Below are positions 24,634 to 33,000 of a DNA stretch of 64,000 nucleotides, one piece after another. Numbering within the stretch: the first letter of the stretch is position 1; each line of letters opens with the position of its first letter. The notes beneath the pieces were generated by a model. That model had not been told where the DNA came from and did not search any database. It saw only the letters and a program-made list of their open reading frames with translations. The DNA is from Rhizobium etli CFN 42 (lineage in GTDB: Bacteria; Pseudomonadota; Alphaproteobacteria; Rhizobiales; Rhizobiaceae): contig NC_007765.1 in assembly GCF_000092045.1 (NCBI RefSeq), forward strand, positions 248,001 to 312,000, written 5' to 3'. A program made the translations under genes and the position numbers.

Positions 24634-24786
24634 GGTTCGGAGCCTCCGCTTTCGGCCGCAACGTCTGGAACATCTCACGGCAGAATCGACGCCGCAATGT
24701 CTGAACTTGGCAATGTGGTTCGGTGCGATCGGCTCCTGAGTGCAAACAGCGCTTGACGCCTTCCCAACTTTGCGAAATGCTAAGAT

Positions 24787-24809
24787 GTCAGACCAATTTC
24801 ATTTCTGAC
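24787..24809. promoter_or_regulatory. candidate GntR operator (inverted repeat)
   Basis: GTCAGA-N11-TCTGAC, a perfect 6-base inverted repeat, lies 25 bases before the gntR start codon; the left arm continues GTCAGACCA, close to the GGTCTGAC-type half sites bound by FadR-like GntR proteins. Likely autoregulation of the operon. Confidence 0.45.
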
Positions 24810-24833
24810 TGCCTGATAAGAAAATGGGGAACC

Positions 24834-25556
24834 ATGAAGGCAAACAGCAGCGACAGGCCGGTGATCCGGCCGCTTCCTGTTATCGACCGCGCGCGTCAGG
24901 TGACCGATGCGTTGGCGGATTATGTCGAAGACGCGCGCCTGCAGGCCGGGGATCGGTTGCCGCCGGAGCGGGAGCTGATGGCCGCCCTTGCCGTCGGGCG
25001 TTCGACCATTCGCGAAGCGATCCGCCATTTTCAGGCGCTCGGCGTCATCGAGACGCGCAAGGGCAGCGGCACCTATCTGCTGAAACCGGTTTCGAGGGCA
25101 ACGATCCATATGCCGCTGTCGTTCGACGCGGCGCATCTGCGCGACGCGCTGCTGCAGACGCTCGAAGTGCGCCGCGGCATCGAATGCGAGGCGGGCATGG
25201 TCGCGGCGCGGCGGCGTACCGCCAAGGACCTCGTCGTCATCGAGGAGAAGTTGAACGAGATGGAGCGGGTGCATCTGGAAAAGGGCACATCGGGCCCGGA
25301 GGATCTGGCCTTCCATCTCGCCGTCTACGACGCCACCCATAATCCGCTGTTTCGCCAGTTGCTTGAACAGATGCGCGAGACCTTCGAGCGCTTCTGGGAG
25401 CATCCCTTCGACCGGCAGGATTTTGCCCGCCGGTCCTTTCCCTTTCACCGCACCCTTTTCAACGCGATCGCCGCCGGAGATGCCGAGGCGGCGCGCGCCG
25501 AAACGTTGAAAATTCTCGATATCGTCGAGGAAGACATCAAGGAAATGTCCAAATGA
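24834..25556 (+). CDS. GntR-family (FadR subfamily) transcriptional regulator
   Basis: A 240-residue protein: winged HTH (LPPERELMAALAVGRSTIRE, then AIRHFQALGVIETRKGSGTY) followed by an FCD-type helical effector domain (EVRRGIECEAGMVAARRRTA, FHLAVYDATHNPLFRQLLEQ and FPFHRTLFNAIAAGD, with metal-ligand-like D/H residues). ATG 24834 has GGGGA just upstream. Its stop overlaps the next ATG (ATGA at 25553), tying it to the PLP-lyase and sugar-ABC genes it probably controls. Confidence 0.88.
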   Translation: MKANSSDRPVIRPLPVIDRARQVTDALADYVEDARLQAGDRLPPERELMAALAVGRSTIREAIRHFQALGVIETRKGSGTYLLKPVSRATIHMPLSFDAAHLRDALLQTLEVRRGIECEAGMVAARRRTAKDLVVIEEKLNEMERVHLEKGTSGPEDLAFHLAVYDATHNPLFRQLLEQMRETFERFWEHPFDRQDFARRSFPFHRTLFNAIAAGDAEAARAETLKILDIVEEDIKEMSK

Positions 25557-26725
25557 GCAGCGGCGCAGACCCGTTCGATCTTGCTTCCATCATCACCGCC
25601 CATGACGACGGCAATTTCGCCGACGCCGTCGTGCCGCCGATCTTCCAGACCTCGCTTTTCACCTTTTCCGATTATGACGAGATGATCACTGTCTATCGCG
25701 GCGAGAAGGTGCGGCCGACCTATACGCGAGGGCTGAACCCGACGGTGCGGGCCTTCGAGGACATGCTAGCCAAGCTCGAAGGCGGCGAGGATGCGCTGGG
25801 TTTTGCCAGCGGCATGGCGGCGATCTCTTCGGCCGTCCTAAGCTTCGTCGAGCCGGGCGACCGCATCGTCGCCGTCAAGCACGTCTATCCCGATGCCTTC
25901 CGCCTGTTCGGCACCATTCTGAAACGGATGAAGATCGAGGTGACCTATGTCGACGGGCGTGACGAGGAGGCCGTCGCCAGAGCGTTGCCGGGCGCCAAGC
26001 TCTTGTACTTGGAAAGCCCAACGAGCTGGGTGATGGAGGCGCATGACGTTGGCGCGCTCGCAGCGCTGGCCAAGCGCCACGGCGCCGTCTCGATGATCGA
26101 CAACAGCTGGGCGAGCCCGTTCTTCCAGCGGCCGCTGACACTCGGCGTCGATCTCGTCATCCATTCGGCCTCGAAATATCTCGGCGGTCACAGCGATGTC
26201 GTGGCAGGCGTCGTCGCCGGCTCGAAGGAGATGATCGCCCGCGTCAAGGCCGAGGCCTATCCCTATCTCGGCGGCAAGCTTTCGCCCTTCGACGCCTGGC
26301 TGCTGATCCGCGGCCTGCGCACCCTGCCGCTGCGCATGAAGGCGCATGAGGCCTCGGCTCTGGAAATTGCGAGGCGCCTGCAGCGGCTGGAGGTGGTGGA
26401 AACCGTCTGCCATCCAGGCCTCGCCAACCGTCTGCCCGCGGGGCTCAACGGCACGTCGGGCCTGTTTTCCTTCATCTTCCGCGAAGGCGTCGATATCCGC
26501 CGCTTCGCTGATCACCTCAAGCTTTTCAAACTGGGTGTGAGCTGGGGTGGGCACGAAAGCCTGATCGTACCGGGCGAGGTGGTGCTGCAGCAGAAGGCAC
26601 AGCCGAATTCCGCGCAAACCTTTGGCATCCATGCGCGATCCGTACGTCTCCATGTCGGCCTCGAAGGAACCGAGGCGCTGTGGAGAGACATCGAGGAGGC
26701 GCTCGCCGCCGCCTCGCAATCTTGA
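25553..26725 (+). CDS. Cys/Met-metabolism PLP-dependent lyase/transferase
   Basis: A 390-residue fold-type I enzyme of the cystathionine beta-lyase / gamma-synthase family. Family marks: YTRGLNPTVRAFEDMLAKLE, ALGFASGMAAISSAVLS, the aspartate in SMIDNSWASPFFQRPLTLGV, the PLP lysine in IHSASKYLGGHSDVVAGVV, and LFKLGVSWGGHESLIV near the C-terminus. Typical reactions are C-S bond cleavage or gamma/beta-replacement. Unlike biosynthetic family members it sits between a GntR regulator and a five-gene sugar-type ABC importer, which suggests a catabolic C-S or C-X lyase on an imported compound. Substrate unknown. Confidence 0.85.
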   Translation: MSSGADPFDLASIITAHDDGNFADAVVPPIFQTSLFTFSDYDEMITVYRGEKVRPTYTRGLNPTVRAFEDMLAKLEGGEDALGFASGMAAISSAVLSFVEPGDRIVAVKHVYPDAFRLFGTILKRMKIEVTYVDGRDEEAVARALPGAKLLYLESPTSWVMEAHDVGALAALAKRHGAVSMIDNSWASPFFQRPLTLGVDLVIHSASKYLGGHSDVVAGVVAGSKEMIARVKAEAYPYLGGKLSPFDAWLLIRGLRTLPLRMKAHEASALEIARRLQRLEVVETVCHPGLANRLPAGLNGTSGLFSFIFREGVDIRRFADHLKLFKLGVSWGGHESLIVPGEVVLQQKAQPNSAQTFGIHARSVRLHVGLEGTEALWRDIEEALAAASQS

Positions 26726-26757
26726 AACCGAGAGAACCTAACAAGGGGGAACTGAGC

Positions 26758-28017
26758 ATGAAAAAACTAATAATCTCGACGCTCTTTGCTTCGATGATGG
26801 CGGGTACGGCGTTTGCCGATACGACGCTGAAGCTTGTCGAAGTCATCACCAGCCCGGAGCGCACCGAAACGCTGAAATCGATCGTCGGCAAGTTCGAGGC
26901 CGCCAATCCCGGCACCAAGGTCGACATCATCTCGCTGCCCTGGAACGAAGCCTTCCAGAAGTTTGCGACCATGGTGTCGGCCGGCGACGTCCCCGATGTG
27001 ATGGAGATGCCCGATACCTGGCTGTCGCTCTATGCCAATAACGGCATGCTCGAAAGCCTGGAGCCCTATCTCGAAAAGTGGGAGCACACCAAGGAGCTGA
27101 CGCCGCGTGCGCTCGAGCTCGGCCGCGACGTCAAGGACACCGCCTATATGCTGCCCTACGGCTTCTATCTCAGGGCGATGTTCTACAACAAGAAGCTGCT
27201 TTCCGAAGCCGGGGTCGCCGCGCCGCCGAAGACGCTGGAGGAGTTTACCGCCGCCTCGGAAAAGGTCTCCAAGCTGCCCGGCAAATACGGTTACTGCATG
27301 CGCGGCGGACCGGGCGGTCTGAACGGCTGGATGATCTTTGCCGCCACGATGGCCGGCGACAACAAGTACTTCAAGGAAGACGGTACCTCGACCATGAACA
27401 GCGAAGGCTGGGCAAAGGGCATCGAATGGATGGTCGATCTCTACAAGAAGGGCTATGCGCCGAAGGACAGCGTCAACTGGGGCTTCAACGAAGTCGTCGC
27501 CGGCTTCTATTCCGGTACCTGCGCCTTCCTCGACCAGGATCCGGATGCGCTGATCGCCATCGCCGAACGCATGAAGAAGGACGACTTCGGTGTTGCGCCG
27601 CTGCCGAAGGGTCCTGACGGCAAGTCCTTCCCGACCATCGGTTACGGCGGCTGGTCGATGTTTTCGACGAGCGCCAATAAGGATCTTTCCTGGAAGCTGA
27701 TCGCCACTCTCGAAGGGCCGGAAGGCAATATCGAGTGGAACAAGCGCATCGGCGCGCTGCCGGCCTATACCGCGGCCGAAAAGGATCCCTTCTATGCCGG
27801 TGATCAGTTCAAGGGCTGGTTCGAGGAACTAGCGGACCCGAATACTGTGCCGACCGTCATGCCGACCTATCTGGAAGAGTTCGCCTTCTTCAAGGACTCG
27901 CTCGCGATCAAGACCTCGCAGCAGGCCTTGCTTGGCGATATTTCGGCGAAGGATCTGGCCGATCAGTGGGCGGATTATCTAACCAAGGCGCAGCAGAAAT
28001 TCTTGAGCAAGAAGTAG
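26758..28017 (+). CDS. sugar-type ABC transporter substrate-binding protein
   Basis: A 419-residue family-1 binding protein. Start ATG 26758 with AGGGGGA upstream; signal peptide MKKLIISTLFASMMAGTAFA. The mature part shows the family pattern KFEAANPGTKVDIISLPWNE, GDVPDVMEMPDTWLS and YGFYLRAMFYNKKLL. The family binds oligosaccharides, sugar alcohols or glycerol-phosphate-like solutes. First transporter gene after the PLP lyase (32-base gap); followed by a hairpin that could keep its expression above the permeases. Confidence 0.88.
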   Translation: MKKLIISTLFASMMAGTAFADTTLKLVEVITSPERTETLKSIVGKFEAANPGTKVDIISLPWNEAFQKFATMVSAGDVPDVMEMPDTWLSLYANNGMLESLEPYLEKWEHTKELTPRALELGRDVKDTAYMLPYGFYLRAMFYNKKLLSEAGVAAPPKTLEEFTAASEKVSKLPGKYGYCMRGGPGGLNGWMIFAATMAGDNKYFKEDGTSTMNSEGWAKGIEWMVDLYKKGYAPKDSVNWGFNEVVAGFYSGTCAFLDQDPDALIAIAERMKKDDFGVAPLPKGPDGKSFPTIGYGGWSMFSTSANKDLSWKLIATLEGPEGNIEWNKRIGALPAYTAAEKDPFYAGDQFKGWFEELADPNTVPTVMPTYLEEFAFFKDSLAIKTSQQALLGDISAKDLADQWADYLTKAQQKFLSKK

Positions 28018-28025
28018 CTGGATAA

Positions 28026-28049
28026 GGGGGCTTCGAGACAGAAGCCCCC
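28026..28049 (+). terminator. hairpin after the binding-protein gene (attenuating terminator)
   Basis: GGGGGCTTC-GAGACA-GAAGCCCCC is a perfect 9-base stem 8 bases after the stop codon, followed by TCATC rather than a T-run. Such hairpins after binding-protein genes usually protect the upstream mRNA or partly end transcription. Confidence 0.5.
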
Positions 28050-28160
28050 TCATCCGCCTGCCGGCACCTTCTCCCCGTTGGGGAGAACAGACTCGTGGCG
28101 GCGCCTCATTTCCCTTCTCCCCACCGGGGAGAAGGGGGCCCGAAGGGTCGGATGAGGGGC
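28050..28160. repeat. rhizobial intergenic mosaic element (RIME-like)
   Basis: Two hairpins, CTTCTCCCC-GTT-GGGGAGAA (from 28069) and CCCTTCTCCCC-ACC-GGGGAGAAGGG (28112-28136), are framed by CCCCTCATCCG at 28047 and its inverted form CGGATGAGGGG ending 28159. This arrangement is the common RIME-type element of Rhizobium. It fills the gap between the binding protein and the first permease gene. Confidence 0.7.
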
Positions 28161-28203
28161 CGTATGCGCAGCCTTGATCCACACATTTGGAAACCGCAAT
28201 CCG

Positions 28204-29139
28204 ATGACCATTTCCGCCGATATGCTCGACATGCGACGCGACCGCAGGCCGTGGCTGCGTCGTCTTGCCGATGGTTCGGAGCCCTATCTCTACAGTGCTC
28301 CATCGTTGATCCTGATCATTGCGGTGATGCTGGTGCCGCTGACACTCGGGCTGTCCTATGCCTTCCGCGATATCCAGCTGCTCAATCCCTTTTCCGGCGG
28401 CTTCATCGGGCTCGAGCATTTCCGCGAGTTGTCGAGCGACGCGGCTTTTTACGGCGCGTTGAGGAATACGCTCTGGTGGACCGGCGCCTCGGTCGTCTTG
28501 CAATTCATCTTCGGCCTCATCCTGGCGTTACTGCTCGACAAGCCGTTCCCGGGCCGGGCGATCGCGCAGGCGCTGGTCTTCCTGCCCTGGGCGGTGCCGT
28601 CCTTTCTCGCCGGTCTGAACTGGGCCTGGCTGTTCAATCCGGTCATCGGGCCGATCCCGCACTGGCTCTTCGCGCTCGGGCTGATGCATGAGCCGGGCAA
28701 CATTCTATCCGATCCCGATCATGCGATGTGGGGGCCGATCGTCGCCAATGTCTGGTGGGGCATTCCGTTTTTTGCCATCACCCTGCTTGCGGCGCTGCAG
28801 GCGATTCCGCGCGATCTCTACGAGGCGGCCTCGATCGACGGCGCCGGCTGGTTCCAGCGTTTCCGCTCGATCACCCTGCCGTTTCTGGCGCCGACGATCG
28901 CCATCACCGTGCTCTTGCGCACCGTCTGGATTTCCAATTTCGCCGATCTCATCGTCGTCATGACCAATGGCGGACCCGCCGACCGCACCCAGATCGTCGC
29001 GAGCTATATCTTCACCACGGCGTTCAAGCGGCTCGATTTCGGTTATGCCTCGGCGATCGCACTGGTGCTGCTCGCGCTGCTGCTTGCCTATTCGATGCTG
29101 ATCATCCTGCTGCGGCAGACGCTGCTGAACAAGGATTGA
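28204..29139 (+). CDS. sugar-type ABC transporter permease (MalF-like)
   Basis: A 311-residue permease with six predicted helices and the EAA loop EAASIDGAGWFQRFRSITLP. Start ATG 28204 follows the repeat element; TTG 28174 and ATG 28222 are alternatives and no strong ribosome site distinguishes them. N-terminal cytoplasmic stretch MLDMRRDRRPWLRRLADG is typical. Overlaps nothing; second permease follows after 4 bases. Confidence 0.87.
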   Translation: MTISADMLDMRRDRRPWLRRLADGSEPYLYSAPSLILIIAVMLVPLTLGLSYAFRDIQLLNPFSGGFIGLEHFRELSSDAAFYGALRNTLWWTGASVVLQFIFGLILALLLDKPFPGRAIAQALVFLPWAVPSFLAGLNWAWLFNPVIGPIPHWLFALGLMHEPGNILSDPDHAMWGPIVANVWWGIPFFAITLLAALQAIPRDLYEAASIDGAGWFQRFRSITLPFLAPTIAITVLLRTVWISNFADLIVVMTNGGPADRTQIVASYIFTTAFKRLDFGYASAIALVLLALLLAYSMLIILLRQTLLNKD

Positions 29140-29143
29140 CACC

Positions 29144-29974
29144 ATGAGACGATCAATCCTTCCCACCATCGCGCATCGCTTAGCGATCCTCTGCTACATT
29201 GCCTTTGCGCTCTTCCCACTGTTCTGGCTGCTGAAGGTCTCGGTGACGCCGAACGACCTGCTCTACACCGAAGGCGTGCGCATGTGGCCGTCGCGCACGA
29301 GCTGGGATCATTATGCCTTCGTGCTGCAGCACAGCGCCTTCCCGACCTTCTTCAAGAACAGCCTGATCGTTTCGGCTTCGACGGCGGTGACCGTGACGAT
29401 CTGCGCCTCGCTCTCGGGCTACGCGCTGTCGCGCTTCAATTTTCGGGCGAAATACTGGATTGTCGCGCTGATGCTGCTGACCCAGATGTTTCCGCTCGTC
29501 ATGCTGGTGGCGCCGATCTTCAAAATCCTGTCGCCCCTGCATCTGACCAACAGCCTGACCGGGCTTGTCATCGTCTACACCGCTTTCAACGTGCCCTTCG
29601 CCACTTTCCTGATGCAGTCCTTCTTCGACGGCATTCCCAAGGATCTCGAAGAGGCGGCGATGATCGACGGGGCGACGCAATTCACCGCGTTTCGCCAGAT
29701 CATCCTGCCGCTGACGCTGCCCGGAATCGCGGCGACACTCGGCTTCGTCTTCACCGCAGCCTGGAGCGAACTGCTTTTCGCACTGATGCTGATCAACGGC
29801 AATGACGCCGCGACCTTCCCTGTGGGGCTTCTCACCTTCGTTTCGAAATTCTCGGTTGATTTCGGGCAGATGATGGCGGCGGGCGTCATGGCGCTCATTC
29901 CGGCCGGCCTCTTCTTCCTGCTCATCCAGCGTTATCTCGTCCAGGGCCTGACGGCCGGCGCGGTCAAGGGTTAA
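29144..29974 (+). CDS. sugar-type ABC transporter permease (MalG-like)
   Basis: A 276-residue permease beginning RRSILPTIAHRLAILCYIAF, with the EAA loop EEAAMIDGATQFTAFRQIIL. MalG-type partner of the preceding permease, 4 bases downstream of it. The ATPase gene follows after 5 bases. Confidence 0.88.
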   Translation: MRRSILPTIAHRLAILCYIAFALFPLFWLLKVSVTPNDLLYTEGVRMWPSRTSWDHYAFVLQHSAFPTFFKNSLIVSASTAVTVTICASLSGYALSRFNFRAKYWIVALMLLTQMFPLVMLVAPIFKILSPLHLTNSLTGLVIVYTAFNVPFATFLMQSFFDGIPKDLEEAAMIDGATQFTAFRQIILPLTLPGIAATLGFVFTAAWSELLFALMLINGNDAATFPVGLLTFVSKFSVDFGQMMAAGVMALIPAGLFFLLIQRYLVQGLTAGAVKG

Positions 29975-29979
29975 ACAGA

Positions 29980-31038
29980 ATGGCATCGATCGATATCCAG
30001 AACATCCGCAAAGCCTATGGCCACGTGCAGGTGCTGCACGGTGTCGATCTCGACATCAGGGATGGCGAATTCGTCGTGCTCGTCGGTCCCTCCGGCTGCG
30101 GCAAGTCAACGCTGTTGCGGATGATTGCCGGGCTGGAGGAAGTCACATCAGGTGAGATCCGTATTGCCGGCGCCCGAGTGAACGAACTGCATCCCAAGGA
30201 CCGCGACATCGCCATGGTGTTCCAGTCCTATGCGCTCTATCCGCATATGAATGTCGCCGGCAATATGAGCTACAGCCTGAGGCTGCGGAAGACGGCGAAG
30301 GAAAAGATTACCAGCGCGGTGGCGGCGGCCGCCGCCAAGCTCGGCCTCGACCCGCTGCTCGAACGGCGGCCGAAGGCGCTCTCCGGCGGTCAGCGCCAGC
30401 GTGTCGCGATGGGCCGCGCCATCGTGCGCCAGCCGAAGGCCTTCCTGTTCGACGAGCCGCTCTCCAACCTCGATGCGCGCCTGCGCGAGCAGATGCGCGC
30501 CGAAATCAAGAAGCTGCACGGCGAACTGAAGGCAACCTCGATCTACGTCACCCACGACCAGATCGAAGCGATGACGCTGGCCGATCGGATCGTCGCCATG
30601 CATGGCGGCGTCGTCCAGCAGGTCGGCAGTCCACTGGAACTCTACGACCGGCCAGCCAATCTCTTTGTCGCCGGTTTCATCGGCTCGCCGGGGATGAATT
30701 TCCTCGAGGCGAATTATGAGGCGGGCGGCGTGCGGCTGAAGGACGGAACGATCGTGCCGCTGGCAAAGCCGCTGCCGCTTGAAGACGGCGCGAAGGTCAC
30801 GCTCGGCATCCGGCCCGAGCATGTGCTGATGACAAATGACGGAACCGGGCTTGCAACCGCTGTGGAGCTCGTCGAACCCACCGGATTCGGCATCATCCTG
30901 CACCTCGCGCTTCACGGCCTGCCGTTCAAGATATTCACGCTCGACCGCGAAGCTCTGAAGGCGGGGCCGAAGGTCAATGTCGCCTTCCCGCCGCAATATC
31001 TGCATGTGTTCGATGGCGAAGGACAACGCGTCGGTTGA
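29980..31038 (+). CDS. sugar-type ABC transporter ATP-binding protein (MalK/UgpC-like)
   Basis: A 352-residue CUT1 ATPase: Walker A GPSGCGKSTLLRMIAG, Q-loop AMVFQSYALYP, signature LSGGQRQRVAMGRAIV, Walker B AFLFDEPLSNLDARLRE, switch YVTHDQIEAMTLADR, and a C-terminal TOBE-type domain (LGIRPEHVLM). Completes the GntR-lyase-ABC operon. As a CUT1 member it could service a carbohydrate or polyol ligand. Confidence 0.9.
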   Translation: MASIDIQNIRKAYGHVQVLHGVDLDIRDGEFVVLVGPSGCGKSTLLRMIAGLEEVTSGEIRIAGARVNELHPKDRDIAMVFQSYALYPHMNVAGNMSYSLRLRKTAKEKITSAVAAAAAKLGLDPLLERRPKALSGGQRQRVAMGRAIVRQPKAFLFDEPLSNLDARLREQMRAEIKKLHGELKATSIYVTHDQIEAMTLADRIVAMHGGVVQQVGSPLELYDRPANLFVAGFIGSPGMNFLEANYEAGGVRLKDGTIVPLAKPLPLEDGAKVTLGIRPEHVLMTNDGTGLATAVELVEPTGFGIILHLALHGLPFKIFTLDREALKAGPKVNVAFPPQYLHVFDGEGQRVG

Positions 31039-31206
31039 GCGGTCGAGGATCAAAACTACTCCTCAGGGGGCCTATCTCCTGGTTCGTTCCCATCGCAGAA
31101 AGCATCCGGCGTGAAAAAGATCAATCAGATTCAAGGGGATGATCGAGACTCGGAAAACGCGTGAATCATTTTCGCTAAGCTATTGAAATTTGATTCGTTT
31201 TGATTC

Positions 31207-31232
31207 GGAACCAATCGTAAAGTGATTCGGTT
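31207..31232 (+). promoter_or_regulatory. EcfG-like promoter upstream of ku
   Basis: GGAAC (31207-31211), 17-base spacer, GGTT (31229-31232); one mismatch to the -10 CGTT. It lies 35 bases before the first ku start codon within an AT-rich stretch holding three GATTCG repeats (31194-31230). In Sinorhizobium meliloti NHEJ genes are under the stress sigma factor RpoE2, which supports the reading. Confidence 0.5.
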
Positions 31233-31266
31233 GACTCGCACTGGTTGCGGCAGGAGCGCGTGCGAA

Positions 31267-32166
31267 ATGGTTGCCCCGAGAGCGAATTGGAAAGGCTTTA
31301 TCAAGTTCGGGGAAGTGGCTTTCCCGGTGGCGCTTTACACCGCCGCCTCCACATCCGAGCGGATCGCGTTTCACACCCTGAACAGGAAGACCGGCAACCG
31401 TGTGCGTCGAGAATTCGTGGACGGCGAGACTGGCGATCCGGTCGAGCGCGAGGACCAGGTCAAGGGTTTTGAGATCGAGGACGGTCGCTATGTCGTGCTC
31501 GAGCCCGAAGAGGTCGCGGCTGCCATTCCGGAAAGCGACAAGACGCTGAAGGTGGAGGCCTTTATTCCTTTTGAGGAGGTAGACGACGTCTATTTCGACA
31601 AGCCTTATTATCTGGCTCCCGACAAGATGGGTAGCGACGCTTTCAAACTCCTGAGGGATGGTATGGAGAAAGCCAAGGTCGCGGCCATCGCCCGGACGGT
31701 GCTTTTCCGGCGCCTGCGAACGCTTCTCATCCGCCCCCATGGAAAGGGGCTGGTTGGCTCAACCTTGAACTTCGATTATGAAGTTCGCTCCTCCGAAGCG
31801 GCATTCGAGGAGATGCCGGATCTCAAGATCGAAGGCGAGATGCTGGAGCTCGCCAAGCACATCATCAACACCAAGAAGGGTGAGTTCGACCCGAAGCAGT
31901 TCGACGACCGCTATGAAGCCGCCGTCGCCGAACTGGTGAAGGCCAAGATTGAAGGCCGCACCCTTCCGAAGAAAAAGGCGCCGCCGCCTCCGAAACCGAG
32001 CGACCTGCTACAGGCCCTGCGCGAAAGCGCCGGCATGGCGGCGCCGGCAAGGGCGAAGCGCACCGCTGCAAATGCCAATGCCGGGAAGAACAGGCAGAAG
32101 GCCGCGCGCGCGTCGGCGCCGAAATCGCGCAGCTCGGGCGGCGCTCACCAACGCCGCGCCGGGTGA
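31267..32166 (+). CDS. ku: Ku protein, copy 1 (bacterial NHEJ)
   Basis: A 299-residue bacterial Ku: MVAPRANWKGFIKFGEVAFP opening, RIAFHTLNRKTGNRVRREFV, DDVYFDKPYYLAPDKMGSDA, and ELAKHIINTKKGEFDPKQFD; the last 70 residues are a Lys/Ala/Pro-rich tail (KKKAPPPPKPSDLLQALRES then RAKRTAANANAGKNRQKAAR) that recruits LigD/DNA in other bacteria. Ku dimers thread onto DNA ends. ATG 31267 with GGAG ten bases upstream. First of a ku-ku-ligase operon. Confidence 0.93.
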   Translation: MVAPRANWKGFIKFGEVAFPVALYTAASTSERIAFHTLNRKTGNRVRREFVDGETGDPVEREDQVKGFEIEDGRYVVLEPEEVAAAIPESDKTLKVEAFIPFEEVDDVYFDKPYYLAPDKMGSDAFKLLRDGMEKAKVAAIARTVLFRRLRTLLIRPHGKGLVGSTLNFDYEVRSSEAAFEEMPDLKIEGEMLELAKHIINTKKGEFDPKQFDDRYEAAVAELVKAKIEGRTLPKKKAPPPPKPSDLLQALRESAGMAAPARAKRTAANANAGKNRQKAARASAPKSRSSGGAHQRRAG

Positions 32167-32178
32167 TCGGAGGCTTCC

Positions 32179-32997
32179 ATGGCGATCCGGCCTTACTGGA
32201 AAGGTTACCTCAAACTATCGCTCGTCACCTGTCCGGTGCAGATGATGCCGGCCACCTCCGAAAATGAGAAGGTGCGCTTTCACACACTCAATCGCGCCAC
32301 CCAAAACCGCGTCGTTAGCCACTATGTGGACGCCGTCACCGGCAAGGACGTGAAAGACGAAGACGAAGTGAAAGCCTATCAGCGCGGCGAGGACGAGTAT
32401 GTCTTGCTCGAAGACGAGGAATTGGAGAATGTTGCGCTTGAAAGCACCAAGACGATCGATATCGAAGTCTTTACGCCGCGCAACAGTGTCGAATGGATCT
32501 GGCTCGACACGCCCTACTATCTCTCACCCGACGATCCGGTCGGCCAGGAAGCATTCTCGGTGATCCGCGACGCGATGGCGGCTGAGGACATGGTCGGCAT
32601 CTCGCGGCTGGTGATCGCGCGCCGCGAGCGCGCCGTGATGCTGGAGCCTCGCGGCAAGGGCATCGTTCTTTGGACCCTGCGCTACGGCGACGAAGTGCGC
32701 GACGCTGAAAACTATTTCGATAGGGTGGACGATCAGCCGGCGGACAGCCAGATGATGCCGCTGGTGCAGCAACTCATCAAGAAGCAGACGCAGCACTGGA
32801 ATCCGAAGATGGCCTCCGACCCGGTGCAGGATAGGCTGCTCCACCTCATCGAGGCCAAGAAGAAACAGATGAAAAAGCCTGTTAAAGCGAAACCCAAGGG
32901 CAGGGAGAAGGCAGAGCCGGCTCCCAGCAACGTCATCAATATCATGGAGGCGCTGCGCAAATCCGTCGATGCCGAAAACCGATCCGACAGGCATTGA
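32179..32997 (+). CDS. ku: Ku protein, copy 2 (bacterial NHEJ)
   Basis: A 272-residue Ku homologue (MAIRPYWKGYLKLSLVTCPV; VRFHTLNRATQNRVVSHYVD; VEWIWLDTPYYLSPDDPVGQ) 12 bases after copy 1. The two copies differ throughout and have different basic tails, here KKKQMKKPVKAKPKGREKAE ending NIMEALRKSVDAENRSDRH. Rhizobia carry several ku genes; adjacent paralogues may form a heterodimer, as proposed for Sinorhizobium Ku pairs. Confidence 0.93.
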   Translation: MAIRPYWKGYLKLSLVTCPVQMMPATSENEKVRFHTLNRATQNRVVSHYVDAVTGKDVKDEDEVKAYQRGEDEYVLLEDEELENVALESTKTIDIEVFTPRNSVEWIWLDTPYYLSPDDPVGQEAFSVIRDAMAAEDMVGISRLVIARRERAVMLEPRGKGIVLWTLRYGDEVRDAENYFDRVDDQPADSQMMPLVQQLIKKQTQHWNPKMASDPVQDRLLHLIEAKKKQMKKPVKAKPKGREKAEPAPSNVINIMEALRKSVDAENRSDRH

Positions 32998-33000
32998 GTG

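Noticed and set aside
31190..31232. Three GATTCG direct repeats upstream of ku as a regulator array
   Set aside because: Irregular spacing and part of the proposed promoter; too little to claim a separate site.
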